A stretch of 64,000 nt of DNA from CAVYXZ01 sp963772595 (GCA_963772595.1 CAVYXZ010000014.1:310001-374000); one strand, 5' to 3'. Counted from the first letter of the stretch, positions 19,727-30,199 are shown. Made by a program: numbers and translations. The notes: generated by a model from the letters alone, not told the origin.

Positions 19727-20212
19727 ATGGCAAAGAAACTCAACAGTATGCGCCTGCTCGAACAGCAGGGAGTCCCCTACGAGGCGGTCGAATACGGCAG
19801 GGGCAATGAATTCCACGATGCGGAGACGGTCGCCGAAATGACCGGCGTACCGGTAGATATGGTTTATAAGACGCTGGTGGTGGAGGCAGGCGGCCCCAAA
19901 CCGGTCCTGGCGATGATCGCGGCGGATCGTGAACTCGATTTGAAAGCGCTGGCGGCCGCAATAGGTGTGAAAAAGGTAGCGATGGCCTCGCAGCGCGACG
20001 CGGAAAAGTGGACCGGCTTGCAGGTAGGCGGGATCAGCGCCCTGGCCTTGGGCCACAAGCACTGGCAGGCCTATCTCGATCAGCCCGCACTGGAATTCGA
20101 GCACATTCTGGTCAGCGCCGGACAGCGCGGCATTCAACTCCGGGTGCCAACCCATGCCCTGCTGCGCCTGACGCAGGCGACCATCGCCGAGATCAGCCGC
20201 CCGAAATCTTAG
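19727..20212 (+). CDS. YbaK/ProX-type aminoacyl-tRNA deacylase
   Basis: 161 residues. The family hallmarks are VYKTLVVE with the conserved Lys near residue 49, LAMIAADRELDLKALA, the VAMASQRDAEKWTGLQVGGIS block and a GQRGIQLRV motif near the end. YbaK-like enzymes hydrolyse mischarged Cys-tRNA(Pro) in trans. This fits the short ProS encoded at 61108-62558, which has no room for an internal editing domain. The stop codons of this gene and pfkA overlap tail-to-tail by 4 bases. Confidence 0.87.
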   Translation: MAKKLNSMRLLEQQGVPYEAVEYGRGNEFHDAETVAEMTGVPVDMVYKTLVVEAGGPKPVLAMIAADRELDLKALAAAIGVKKVAMASQRDAEKWTGLQVGGISALALGHKHWQAYLDQPALEFEHILVSAGQRGIQLRVPTHALLRLTQATIAEISRPKS

Positions 20213-21184
20213 CGTGAGAGGATACGCGCCAGTTCATAATAGGATTCGCTCATTTCGCGCGAATGCGTGGTGACATCTGCCAACGGGACCAGCTCGATGT
20301 TGCGCCCCTGCATCCCGACCATAACGCCCGTCTTGCCATCCCGCAGCGCCTGAGTCGCCCGCATTCCCAGCAGCGAGGCCAGCCGCCGGTCAAAGGCCGA
20401 AGGACTCCCGCCGCGCTGGATATGCCCCAGAATCGTCAGACGAATCTCGAAGCCGACATCTTTGCGCCCTTCAAGAAAGGTCGACAGCTCGGTCGTGGAG
20501 AAGGTCGCGCCCTCGGCAATCACGGCGACGGCGTGCGTCTTGCCGCGAATGTAGGCGTCAATCAGCGCTTCCGCGACCTCTTCCTTGCTCACCTGACGTT
20601 CCGGCGTGACGACGATCTCCGCGCCGCCCAGGATACCGGCCATCAGCGCCAGATAGCCGCAGTTGCGGCCCATCACCTCGATCAAAAAGGCACGCTGGTG
20701 CGAGGTCGCCGTATCGCGGATGCGGTCAAGCGCCTCGATAATGGTATTGAGCGCCGTATCGACACCGATGCTCATATCCGTACCCCAGATGTCGTTGTCG
20801 ATGCTGCCGGGCACACCCACGACCGGCAGGCCCTGCTCGTGCAGCGCCAGTGCCCCGCGCAGACTGCCATCTCCGCCGATGACGACCATGCCCCTCGATG
20901 CCGTGTTCGTTAAAGCGGCGCAGCGCCCGCCGCTGGCCCTGGAGGGTCTTGAATTCTTCGTTGCGCGCCGTCTGCAAAATGGTACCGCCGCGCTGCAAAA
21001 TACCGCTGACCTCGCGGCTGGTCAGCAGCTCGAAATCACCGTTCAGGCAGCCCGCGAAGGCCTGCCGAATGCCATAGACTTCCATGCCGTATTCCAGCCC
21101 GGTGCGGACCACCGCCCGAATTGCGGCATTCATCCCAGGAGCATCGCCACCGCTCGTCATCACGGCGATACGCTTCATTGTCAT
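20209..21184 (-). CDS. pfkA: ATP-type 6-phosphofructokinase, frameshifted
   Basis: The N-terminus MKRIAVMTSGGDAPGMNAAIR is the ATP-binding loop of PfkA. The frame is lost at about 20890 after HGIEG and resumes in the next frame at VVIGGDGSLRG, so one base is extra there. The catalytic PGSIDNDIWGTDMSIGVDTA, the MGRNCGYLALMAG segment and EIRLTILGHIQRGGSPSAFDR follow. Corrected length is about 324 residues, as expected. The Gly in IGGDGS at the phosphoryl-donor position fits an ATP enzyme rather than a PPi enzyme. The role is glycolytic phosphorylation of fructose 6-phosphate. Confidence 0.93.
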
Positions 21185-21250
21185 CGTATGTCTGTCGCCT
21201 GGTTATCGAATAAACGCCCTGATTTTAACGGTTCAAACGCAGAATCACCA

Positions 21251-24200
21251 CTATGCACTCAACCCGTCTGCGGGCGAATACGGGTGAATCTGGATGTTCT
21301 GTTCACCTACGATACGTCCCAGATTGTCGATCAGATCTGTCACAGACCTCGGTGGTGAGTTGGGAAATCCAACTGCACCGAGTGCCCGGCGGATTCGGTA
21401 ATAATGCTGAAGTGGTCGTCGCCGGGGAACTCGACCAGTGTATTGTACACACGCTGCAAACGGCGGCGGTCACGCTCATCATCACCAGAGCGCTGCAAGA
21501 AGACAGAGCGATCCTCGGTGAGCAGGGTCACCATTTGCTGGGCAGCGTCTTCACCGGAACAGGCGTAGCCACTGGCTCAGGGGCATCCTGCGGCGGGTCT
21601 GGTTCGGCCACCGACGGCGGCGATAGAAATCCTGTCGGCGTAAAACTTTGGCGGTGCGAAGTCATCCGCGTCAGCATCAGTCGGCCAGATCGACGCCGGC
21701 GGCGTGTCTTCCTCTATCGCCCAGGCCGGGGGCGGAGCCTCGTAATCCGTGGACCGCGTGGCCATTGGTGTCGGCCTGCTGGACGGTGAAATTCTGCGAG
21801 ACGTTCTCCGCGATGATCTGCGGATCGCCGCGCGAGGTATCGAACTTGCCCGCGATGCGGACGATCTCGCCCTCCTGGATGAGGTCCTGACACTGCCGCC
21901 AGGTACGCGGGAAAATCACGACCTCAATCGTCCCGGCGGATTCGCGCCAGTCTTCCAGCATCAGTACGCACATCATGTCATTGCTGCGCGTCAGGATCTT
22001 GCGCATACTGACCACTTCACCCGCCACCGCCAACTGACTTGTCATGCATCCCGAAGGCGTTTTCTTTCAACTCGCGGATGCTGCGCGTATTGGTCGCTTG
22101 CAAAACTTCCCGGTAGCGGTCCGCCGGACGCCCGGTCACGTAAAGACCCAGCAGTTCCTTCTCCCAGGCCAGCAGCTTGCGCTCGATTCTCTTCCGGCAG
22201 GTAGGCCAGGTTGCTCAGCAGATCCTCCGACATGGTCGCATCGTCGCCGAACATGTTCATCTGGCCGATAGCCTGATCGCGGTGATAGGTCGCGCTGTAG
22301 CTGAGAATGCGATCCAGCGCCGCCAGAAGCTGCGCCCGGACACCGAAATCGCGCATCGCCCCGACTTTAATCAGGCTCTCCAGCGTGCGCTTACCCGACC
22401 AGCCGCAGGTCCACTCGCTTGCAGAAGTCGTCCAGATCCGCGAATCGACCGCCTTCCAGCCGTTCGTTGATGATCGGCTCCAGCGCGGCAACGCCCGCGT
22501 TCTTCACCGCTGCCAGGCCAAAGCGAATGCCGCGCACGCCATCCTCGACCGGCTGAATGTCGAAATCGAGACGGCTGTGATTGACATCGGGCGGCAGAAT
22601 CGGGATGTTCAGGCGGCGGCACTCTTCCATGTAGGTCGTCACCTTGGTCGTGTCGTTGCGATGCACCGTCAGCAGCGTAGCCATGTACTCTTCGGGATAG
22701 TGACACTTGAGGAAGGCCGTTTGCATGGTGATGACGGCGTAATCGGAGGCGTGTGCTTTGTTGAAGCCATAGTTGGCGAAGAACTCAATGTCGTCAAAGA
22801 TCGCCAGTGCCGTCTTTTCATCGACCCCGTGTTCTGGCCCGCGCGCCTGGAAAATGCCCCGGTGTTCGGCCAGGTCCTTCTCGCGCTTCTTGGAGACCGC
22901 CTTGCGCATCAGGTCGGCTTCGCCCAGTTCGTAGCCGAAGAGTTCACCCGCAATCTGCATAATCTGTTCCTGGTAGACGATAATGCCGTAGGTCTCGGAC
23001 AGAATCGGCTCCAGCTTCTCGTGTTTGTAATGGACCTGCTCTTCGCCATGCAGCCGCTGATTGTAGGTCGGGATATAATCCATCGGCCCCGGACGGTAGA
23101 GCGAGATAGCTGCGATGATATTCTCGAAGCTCTGCGGACGCATCCCGCGCAGCATCTGCTGCATCCCACCGCTTTCCACCTGGAACACGCCGACCGTATC
23201 ACCGCGTCCCAGCATGTCGAAGGTGTCTTTGAGCATCTGCTCGGCTTCAGGATCGTCCTTCACCATCGAGAGCCGGTAGGGGATGTTGCTCATCGTATAG
23301 CTGATGCCCTGATGCTGCTCGATCAACGCGCAGGCCCGGCGCAAAATGGTCAGCGTCGAGAGACCCAGAAAGTCGATCTTGAGCAGGCCGATCTTCTCGC
23401 AGGTCTCCATCGGAAACTGGGTGACGGCCTGAATGGTACTGTCTTCGCTGCCGCTGGTGAGCCGGTGCAGCGGTACGTATTCGACCAGCGGCTTATCGCC
23501 GACGATCACCCCGGCAGCGTGCGTCGAGGCATGGCGGCTGACTCCCTGCAAGGCGGTCGCATTGTCGATCACCTTGCGAATCGCCGGGTCGCCGTTATAC
23601 AGCGTTTTGAGTTCCTGAATCTGATCGACATAGGTCATCAGCGGCTTGGGCTTGGGTTCCTGCGGGATGAGCGTGGCGGCCTGATTGACCACTTCCAGCG
23701 GCACATCCAGCGCCCGCCCGACATCGCGCACTGCTGCTTTCGGCCCCAGGGTCCCGAAGGTAATGATCGCCGCGACCTTTTCTACGCCGTAACGGCGCAC
23801 CGTGTAGTCGATCATCTGACCACGCTGGTCATCCGGGTAATCCAGGTCAATATCCGGCATACTGACGCGGCCCGGGTTCAGGAAGCGCTCGAAAAACAGG
23901 CTGTTCTCAATCGGGTTGATGTTGGTGATGCCCAGACTATAGGCCGCCAGACTGCCCGCACCAGAGCCGCGCACGTTCCACCAGATGTCGGAGGCCTGCG
24001 CGAACTGGCACAGGTCCCAGACGATCAGGAAATAGGTATCGAAGCCCATCTGGTGAATAATCGATAGTTCATAATCCAAGCGCTTGCCCAGCACCGGATC
24101 GCTCAAGGCATCGTCGCCAAAACGCGCGCGCAGGCCCTTCTCGCAGAGGTAGCGCAGGTAGCTATCGCTGGTGTAGCCCGGCGGCACCGGGAAGACCGGC

Positions 24201-25060
24201 AGGTGATAGCCGTGCGAATCGAGGCTGACGTTGCACATCTCAGCAATCAGGCGCGTGTTCAAGAGCGGCTCGCCGCCGCGAATCTCGCCAAAGTGCCGCC
24301 ACATGTCCTCGGTCGAGGTCAGGTGATAGCTGGGGTCGGTCATGCGCATCCGGTTCGGATCGCTCTTCAAGGCACTGGTCTGGATACACAGCAGCGTATC
24401 GTGCGGGTCGTAATCTTCTTCCAGAACGTAATGCACATCGTTGGTGGCGACGAAGGGGGTATCGGCATACTCGCGGTGATCGTAAAGCCAGCGATTCACG
24501 TCTTGCAGCACCGGGATGTCATGCTGCTGCAATTCGAGGAAGAAATTATCCTTGCCGAAGACGTCCTGATACCAGCCGATCAGTTCGCGGGCCTTGTCGT
24601 CCTGCCCGGCCATGACCGTGCTGGGGATCTGCGCGCCCAGGCAGCCGCTGGTGGCGATCAAGCCTTCGGAATGCTGCGCCAGGAAATCGCGGTCGATACG
24701 GGGGTTGTAGTAGAAGCCTTCCAACTGGGCCGCGCTGGAAATCTTCAGCAGATTTTGATAACCGGCCTGGTCTTTCGCCAGCAGCAGCATGTGGAAGGCC
24801 TTGCGATCCAGGTTCGCGTCTCGATCCTGCATGGTGCGCGGCGCGAGGTAAGCCTCCACGCCGATAATCGGCTTGATACCCCTGGCCTTACAGGCTTTGT
24901 AGAAGTCAATGACGCCGAACATGGTGCCATGATCGGTGATCGCCAGCGAGTTCATCCCCAGCGCCTGCGCTCGATCCACCAGCGGGTCGATCTTGCTCAG
25001 GCCGTCCAGCAGCGAAAACTCGGTATGCACATGGAGATGAACGAAATCTTTATCGGGCAT
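21251..25060 (-). CDS. dnaE: DNA polymerase III alpha subunit, C-terminal third heavily frameshifted
   Basis: From 25060 to 22391 the frame is clean for 889 residues. The N-terminal PHP domain has VHLHVHTEFSLLDG and ITDHGTMFGV. The polymerase palm has PDIDLDYPDDQRG, and MQQMLRGMRPQSFENI, then GFNKAHASDYAVI follow in fingers and thumb. From 22391 downward the same protein continues through about seven frame changes (near 22390, 22190, 22050, 21770, 21630, 21565 and 21352). All conserved parts can be found: the LESLIKVGAMRDFG helix-hairpin region, the OB-fold (EVVSMRKILTRSND, then IEVVIFPRTW) and a C-terminal domain (GDDERDRRRLQRVYNTL, then IDNLGRIVG). Total length is about 1260 residues. It is the chromosomal replicase subunit. 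Confidence 0.93.
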
Positions 25061-25086
25061 GGGCAGTCCTCTGTGACACTAGAACA

Positions 25087-25115
25087 ATTATACCACTCCG
25101 GCGGCCCGCGTGAAC
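25087..25115 (-). promoter_or_regulatory. Promoter of dnaE
   Basis: On the minus strand TTCACG (25110-25115), a 16-base spacer and TATAAT (25087-25092) with a TGG extension lie about 30 bases upstream of the dnaE start. Confidence 0.5.
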
Positions 25116-25209
25116 CGGATCGTCGATAGAATTCTTATACCATATAGCGGCCCTTAACATTCTCTTATCGACCTGGATCTGTTCACTTACGTTCATCTCC
25201 CTTACAATC

Positions 25210-26746
25210 ATGGCGGAAAAGACGGGAGAACCCGCTCTGACGCAGCCCTTGCACGCATCGCGGCGCTACCTTTTCATCGCGCTCGGTCTCCTGCTGCTGC
25301 ATTTCTTCATTCGCAGCCAGGACATCACACGGATGGACCCCTACGTGGACGAGGGGACCCACATGATGCGCGCCGCCCAGGTCTGGAGTTTCACGGTCAA
25401 TCCAGGACAGTTTTCAAACGGGAAACTGCTGCTCTACTACTGGCTCGGCTTATTCGACGGTCCCCCAGAGACCAATCTCGCCGCCGGACGCCTGTCCATC
25501 GCCCTGTTTTCGACCCTTACTGCCGCAGCAATTTACGCCCTGGGCCGCTTCCTCTTCGATGCCTCGGCGGGCCTGCTGGCGCTGGCCGCGTATGCTGTTC
25601 TACCGCTGGCCTTTTTCTTCGAGCGTATGGCGCTGGCGGACCCCTTCGCCGCCGGATTCGCCGCGCTGCTCGCCTGGCGCAGCCTGATCTTCTCCCACCG
25701 CCCAACTCTGCGGCAGGGCGCGATTATCGGCCTGCTGCTGGCGCTGGCGACGATGGCAAAGCTGACAATGGTCCTGCTGCCGCTGCTGCCGCTCGGTGCA
25801 GCCCTGCTCTGGACCAACTGGCACGGTGGACTGAGGGGCTGGCTGCGGCGCTATCTGCCGGGCCTGATTCTCGCCGCCGGGGTGGTGGCCCTGCTGTGGG
25901 CTTTCGTCCTGATCCCAGCCTACTTCGCCCAGGGGACCGACATGCCATTCGTGCTGGTCGATGAATTTAATGTGGATCGCGGTGCGGACCTCAGCATCCT
26001 GGGCTATCTCCAGCAGTTGATCCCGGCGCTGGCCGATTTCACCGCCTGGCCGCTGCTGCTGGCCTGCGGGGTCAGTTTGCTTGGCGGACTGCTGCTGAAG
26101 CGGCGCAAAGCCTTCGTCTACCTGGGACTCATGCTGCTGGCGCTCAGCGTACCCATGCTCGCCGCCGCCCGGCTGGTGACGGCACGTTATTTCATGCCGC
26201 TGAGCATCGTGCTGGCACTGCTGCTGGCGTTGGGACTGCGCCAAATCTGGATTTTGGGCCGCGATTTACCGGCTGGTCGCCATCGCGGGGCTGAGCAGAT
26301 GGCTGCTGCTGTGGAGCCTGCCCTTCTGGTCGAGCGACCCGCTGGCGCTGAACTTCAACGCCATCAATTACGTCGATTATCAGGCTGGCTTTCTGACCGC
26401 TGACGACCGCCTGCGCGAAGCGGCGGCCTACCTGACGGATGCCCCGCCGGGGATCGTCTTCGCCACCGAAGAAGCCTGCGACCTGGTCTACTTCTACAGT
26501 GCGGGCTTTGACCTGCGCTGCCTGCCGCAGGACCCCACCGCTGATACGGCTTTCGGCACCATTGTGCGCCAGAGCCTTGATCCCGGCGACACGGCCTATC
26601 TGCTCATTAGCTGGTATTACGGGCCGTTTCACCTGGGTATTCCCTGGTTGGAAAGCGAGGAAATCCCGCTGCACACGCCCGCGCGCTTCCAGAACCCCGG
26701 TTACGAGTTCCGGCTGTGGCGAATCAGCATCTCGCCCGCGGCATAA
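25210..26746 (+). CDS. GT39-like membrane glycosyltransferase, frameshifted
   Basis: The N-terminal half has a GT-C pattern. After the first helix (LFIALGLLLLHFF) comes MDPYVDEGTHMMRAAQ with an acidic pair typical of the catalytic outer loop. At least eight further hydrophobic helices follow. The open frame ends at 26403, but its last 45 codons look random. From about 26265 the next frame reads coherently (IYRLVAIAGLSRWLLLW and onward, DPLALNFNAINYVDY, CDLVYFYSAGFDLRC) and stops at 26746, so there is one frameshift. Corrected length is about 511 residues. A sugar transferred from a polyprenyl-phosphate donor to an envelope acceptor is likely. It diverges from dnaE. Confidence 0.72.
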
Positions 26747-26802
26747 ACATATCCTGACAGATGCACCATACATGAAACCGAGATTTGCACTACACTAGAA
26801 TT

Positions 26803-27648
26803 ATGCCAGAGCTACCAGAAGTTGAAACCGTCGTGCGGGGTCTGCGCCCGCTGCTGATCGGGCGGCAGGTGCAATCCATGTGGTATGACTGGGAGCGGAT
26901 GATCCACAGCCCGCCCCCTGCCGAATTTGCCGCGCGCATCGCCGGGCAGCGTTTCCGCGCCCTGAACCGCCGCGCCAAGTACATTCTCTGCGAGCTGGAT
27001 GACGACACACTGCTGATTCACCTGAAGATGACGGGCCGACTCTACGTCGCCGACGATGCCAGCCAGCACGAGAACGACCGCTGGCTGCATTTCTGCTTGC
27101 AGTTGGACGGCGGGCAGCAGCTTCGCTTTTCCGACCCGCGCAAATTTGGCCGGGTCTACCTGAGCGCCAACATCGAGGAAATTACCGGCGCGCTTGGCCC
27201 GGAGCCGCTGAGCGACGACTTCACTCTCGCAGATTTCCAGGCACGTCTGGCCGCGCGCAAACGGGCGATCAAGCCGCTGCTGCTCGACCAGGGCTTCATC
27301 GCCGGGGTGGGCAACATCTACGCCGACGAAGCACTGCACCGGGCCGGGATTCACCCGCTGCGTATCAGCAATGAACTCAGTGCCGAAGAAAGCGCCCGAC
27401 TCTACCAGTCGGTCCGCGATACGCTCAGCGATGGCATCCGCTATGAGGGGGCCAGCGTAAGCTGGTATCGTAAGCCGGACGGCACAGCCGGTGAATCGCA
27501 GCGGCACTTTTACGTCTATGGCCGCGAGGGGGAAGCCTGCCTCAACTGCGGCCATCCGATTGAAAAAATCCGTGTGGCACAGCGCGGCACGCATTACTGC
27601 CCGGTTTGCCAACCTCTTCTGTCCAGCGAGTTCTTGATGGATGATTGA
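26803..27648 (+). CDS. mutM: Formamidopyrimidine-DNA glycosylase
   Basis: 281 residues from the ATG at 26803, which gives the essential N-terminal PELPEVETVVRGL after Met removal (catalytic Pro2, Glu3). The frame is open slightly upstream, but only this start exposes the catalytic Pro. Conserved Lys is in LIHLKMTGRLYV, the H2TH domain is around LLLDQGFIAGVGNIYADEAL, and the C-terminal zinc finger is CLNCGHPI followed by CPVCQ. It removes oxidised purines such as 8-oxoguanine and nicks the strand. The next gene starts 3 bases after its stop. Confidence 0.96.
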   Translation: MPELPEVETVVRGLRPLLIGRQVQSMWYDWERMIHSPPPAEFAARIAGQRFRALNRRAKYILCELDDDTLLIHLKMTGRLYVADDASQHENDRWLHFCLQLDGGQQLRFSDPRKFGRVYLSANIEEITGALGPEPLSDDFTLADFQARLAARKRAIKPLLLDQGFIAGVGNIYADEALHRAGIHPLRISNELSAEESARLYQSVRDTLSDGIRYEGASVSWYRKPDGTAGESQRHFYVYGREGEACLNCGHPIEKIRVAQRGTHYCPVCQPLLSSEFLMDD

Positions 27649-27651
27649 GCT

Positions 27652-28599
27652 ATGATTGCACAGGTAAGTTCAGGTTTTGGCGATTTTCTAACGCAGATTC
27701 CGCTAAGCTTCGTCCTTTGCTTCTGCGTTTCGGGCATTCTGCTGGTCGTAGTCTCCGTCGTGATCGTGCAGGCGCGTCTGAAACGCAGCGGCGAGCGTGT
27801 AGTGGAACAGGCCCAGGAGCGCTATGCCGCCTCACCGAAACGCAGTGCCAGCATCGACACCGGCGATCTACCGGATCTGGACCTGCTGGTCCAGGCTTCC
27901 CCGCCGCCCAGGCCCTCCGCGCAGCACGATGCCACGAGTATCCCGCTGAACGATGATCCACCGGCCCAGGCGGTCGAAGTCGTGTCGATTCAGCGCGATC
28001 TGGTCGATGGCGGCCTGATTATCCAGATGGGCGGCAAATCCTACCGCGATCTCAGCGCCGATGCCCAGTTCCGCAGCAGCTTCCTCAAGATCATGCGTGA
28101 ACTCGGCCCAATGGTGCGTGAAGCTCAGGAAATGCCCACCGAGACAGCCAGTACGCCGCCGGTGCCCCCTGCGGATGCACCGCCTACACTTGGCGAGATG
28201 CTCGCCAGCGAGGAGCCACCCGCTGCGCCGCCCGTTCAGACGGCCCCGCCACCGCCCAAACCCGATGGCTCGATGCCGGGCGACCTGCCCAAATATCGCC
28301 TCGAAGATCCGCCGGAAGTAGTCAAGAAACCGGGCCGCTTCCTGGGCCGAAGCAAGAAAGAGTACGTGCCGGTGCCGGAACTGGACATTGCCGGGCGCAT
28401 CGAAGCCTATTTGCAGCACAAGCTGGAACATACGCCCGACTTTGCCGAACGCAGCATTCACGTGCATCCCGCGCCGGATGGCACTGTGTCGATTGAGGTG
28501 GATGGCAAGTTCTACGATGCGGTCGGGGATATTGAGGACAGCGCCGTCCAGGCCTTCATGACCGCCACCATCGCCGAATGGCAGGAGCGGAATATTTAG
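27652..28599 (+). CDS. Single-pass membrane protein with proline-rich linker, unknown function
   Basis: 315 residues. One membrane helix near the N-terminus (LSFVLCFCVSGILLVVVSVVIV, about residues 18-39) is followed by a basic stretch, which places the rest in the cytoplasm. Three parts follow: an acidic/proline-rich region, a short helical block with GGKSYRDLSADAQFRSSFLKIM (residues about 125-150), another proline-rich linker, and a C-terminal alpha/beta piece with AGRIEAYLQHKLEHTP and IHVHPAPDGTVSIEVDG. I do not recognise a family. The start lies 3 bases after mutM, so the two are probably cotranscribed. Confidence 0.65.
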   Translation: MIAQVSSGFGDFLTQIPLSFVLCFCVSGILLVVVSVVIVQARLKRSGERVVEQAQERYAASPKRSASIDTGDLPDLDLLVQASPPPRPSAQHDATSIPLNDDPPAQAVEVVSIQRDLVDGGLIIQMGGKSYRDLSADAQFRSSFLKIMRELGPMVREAQEMPTETASTPPVPPADAPPTLGEMLASEEPPAAPPVQTAPPPPKPDGSMPGDLPKYRLEDPPEVVKKPGRFLGRSKKEYVPVPELDIAGRIEAYLQHKLEHTPDFAERSIHVHPAPDGTVSIEVDGKFYDAVGDIEDSAVQAFMTATIAEWQERNI

Positions 28600-28610
28600 G
28601 GGAGTCTGGA

Positions 28611-28892
28611 TTGGAGCCAAAATTCCAGTACTATGAAATCGTCAGGGTGACGAAATCTGCTCAGCCTGAGTATGTAGACAAACTTGGCGCAGTGCTTGGC
28701 AGAGCACGAAATGACCAACAGCGATGGCGTTATGGCATCAGCCTGTATGGCTTTGACGAGTCCGTAATGTTCGATGAAGACGAACTCGAATCGACCGGAA
28801 AAATAGAAAAGCGCGAAACCTTCTACAGCGGCGACAGCATCCGTGTCCGAGTGGATCCCGACACAGGCGAAGGCTATATCATTGACGAATAG
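28611..28892 (+). CDS. Imm31-like immunity protein
   Basis: 93 residues, acidic. The pattern FQYYEIVRVTKS, GAVLGRA, RYGISLYGFDES and DELESTGKIEKRETFYSGDSIRVRV resembles the Imm31 family, which protects against polymorphic toxins. The family call is from memory of its motifs and is moderate. The best start is TTG at 28611 because AGGGGAG lies 6 bases upstream; the ATG at 28578 is inside the preceding gene. No toxin gene is nearby, so it may be an orphan or a domesticated relative. Base composition is slightly lower in GC than its neighbours. Confidence 0.5.
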   Translation: MEPKFQYYEIVRVTKSAQPEYVDKLGAVLGRARNDQQRWRYGISLYGFDESVMFDEDELESTGKIEKRETFYSGDSIRVRVDPDTGEGYIIDE

Positions 28893-28931
28893 AGCGTTCC
28901 GCCGCCGAATGAATTCGACGGCAAGGGTCCA

Positions 28932-29007
28932 AGTCCCTCACGGGACTGCTGAGGCGCGTACAATCCCGTAGGGATTTGGGTGTTTGCCGGGTATTTTAAT
29001 GCCCGGC
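28932..29007. repeat. Three consecutive inverted repeats in an intergenic region
   Basis: AGTCCC/GGGACT (28932-28937 and 28942-28947), AATCCC/GGGATT (28962-28967 and 28971-28976) and GCCGGG/CCCGGC (28986-28991 and 29002-29007) follow one another between convergent genes. None has a T-run, so they are not classical terminators. They may be REP-like elements or mRNA 3'-end structures. Confidence 0.5.
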
Positions 29008-29044
29008 AGCTCATTATCAGTCGCCCAGTCCTGTATCCACCGGC

Positions 29045-29881
29045 TCAACAGTGTAGCGCCCCTTGCTCGCCTTCGCTGAGGCGGCCCACCGGGCGGTAGG
29101 GATCATGGGGGAAGAAGAGCAGCGCCTTGTGCTCCAGCGCCCAGCGCTGCCAGACGCGCTTGGTCTCCAGGGTAATCAGCGGCTCCACGTCATACGAGGT
29201 CATCCAGCCCAGGCGCTCGAAATGCACCGCGTAGGTCGCCATGTCGGCCAACTGCACGGCGTATTCACCCTGACTTTCGAAAACGATGCTCATGTGGCCC
29301 GGCGTATGCCCCGGCGTCACCACCCCGCGCAGGCCCGGCGCTAAGTCGGTATCGCCTTCCAACAGGCGCATCTGACCCGATTCGACCAGGGGCTGGAAGT
29401 TGTCAGCAATGTAGGTCGCGCGGGTGCGCTCGTTGGGCTTGCTGGCGTCCTCATATTCGCGGCGCTGCACCACATATTCGGCATTGGGAAACACCGGGAC
29501 GATCTGCCCGGCCTCATCGTAAGCCGTGTTGCCGCCCACATGATCGCCATGCAGATGCGTATCAATCACCAGATCAATGTCGGCAGCGCTGAGTCCGTGC
29601 CGCGCCAAACCATCGTGTAGGCTGCCTTGCGGACGGCTGAGATGCAGGATCGCGCGCTGCTTATCCGGCATTTTATTGCCGTAGCCCACGTCCACCAGGA
29701 TATTCTTACCCCCGGTCTGCACCAGCAAGGTGTTGCTGGCGTTCTTGACGAGGTTATCCGGCGAGACCGGGAAGTCCCGTCCCCACAAGGCACGCGGCAC
29801 CAGCCCGAAAGGACCGCCTGGATCGACCCAGTAGATGCTTTCCAGCAGCCGGTAAATTTGAATGTCGCCAATCTGAAACAC
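29045..29881 (-). CDS. MBL-fold metallo-hydrolase
   Basis: 278 residues with the metallo-beta-lactamase fold: NTLLVQTGGKNILVDVGYG as the first strands, the metal-binding DTHLHGDHVGGN, a further metal His in TPGHTPGHMS and the conserved Asp in QLADMATY. The C-terminal DPYRPVGRL stretch completes the fold. Position and spacing of motifs resemble lactonase or alkylsulfatase-like members, but the substrate is unknown. Three minus-strand genes lie just upstream, the nearest only 3 bases away, so the four may form one unit. Confidence 0.87.
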   Translation of the reverse strand: MFQIGDIQIYRLLESIYWVDPGGPFGLVPRALWGRDFPVSPDNLVKNASNTLLVQTGGKNILVDVGYGNKMPDKQRAILHLSRPQGSLHDGLARHGLSAADIDLVIDTHLHGDHVGGNTAYDEAGQIVPVFPNAEYVVQRREYEDASKPNERTRATYIADNFQPLVESGQMRLLEGDTDLAPGLRGVVTPGHTPGHMSIVFESQGEYAVQLADMATYAVHFERLGWMTSYDVEPLITLETKRVWQRWALEHKALLFFPHDPYRPVGRLSEGEQGALHC

Positions 29882-29884
29882 TGT

Positions 29885-30190
29885 CTATCCTCGCTCTGCC
29901 AGCAACCAGCTCCAGTAATACCAGCTCACGTAGGCCCCTACCGTCATGCCCGCCGCAGGCAGGCCAATCAACAGCGCCACCATAATCGACCGCTGCGGCA
30001 GCGCCAGCACCCCCGCCGTCTGCGCCAGATTAAGCGCCAGACGGATGAACTCGCCCACCGCCACCAACGCCGAGGCCAGGAAAAAGCCCAGGTAATAGGG
30101 ACGGCTGCGAGTCACGCGGCCCAGGCGGCGGCTCAACAATCCCAGGATAATGAACGCGACAGCAATGGACAATGGGCCAATACTCGCCAC
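29885..30190 (-). CDS. Small membrane protein, unknown
   Basis: 101 residues with three clear hydrophobic helices (SIAVAFIILGLLSRRL, YYLGFFLASALVAVGEFIRLAL and SIMVALLIGLPAAGMTVGAYVSW). No known motif. It follows a second small membrane protein and a winged-helix-like regulator on the same strand and precedes the MBL hydrolase by 3 bases. Gene order suggests a small regulated membrane unit. Confidence 0.65.
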   Translation of the reverse strand: MASIGPLSIAVAFIILGLLSRRLGRVTRSRPYYLGFFLASALVAVGEFIRLALNLAQTAGVLALPQRSIMVALLIGLPAAGMTVGAYVSWYYWSWLLAERG

Positions 30191-30199
30191 AAAATTACC

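Noticed and set aside
21251..22400. Programmed frameshifting or an intein in dnaE
   Set aside because: There are seven changes in varied contexts, no slippery heptamer was evident and no intein motifs are present, so indel errors are simpler.
22307..24067. A 586-codon plus-strand frame opposite dnaE
   Set aside because: Antisense to the polymerase region, no family signature.
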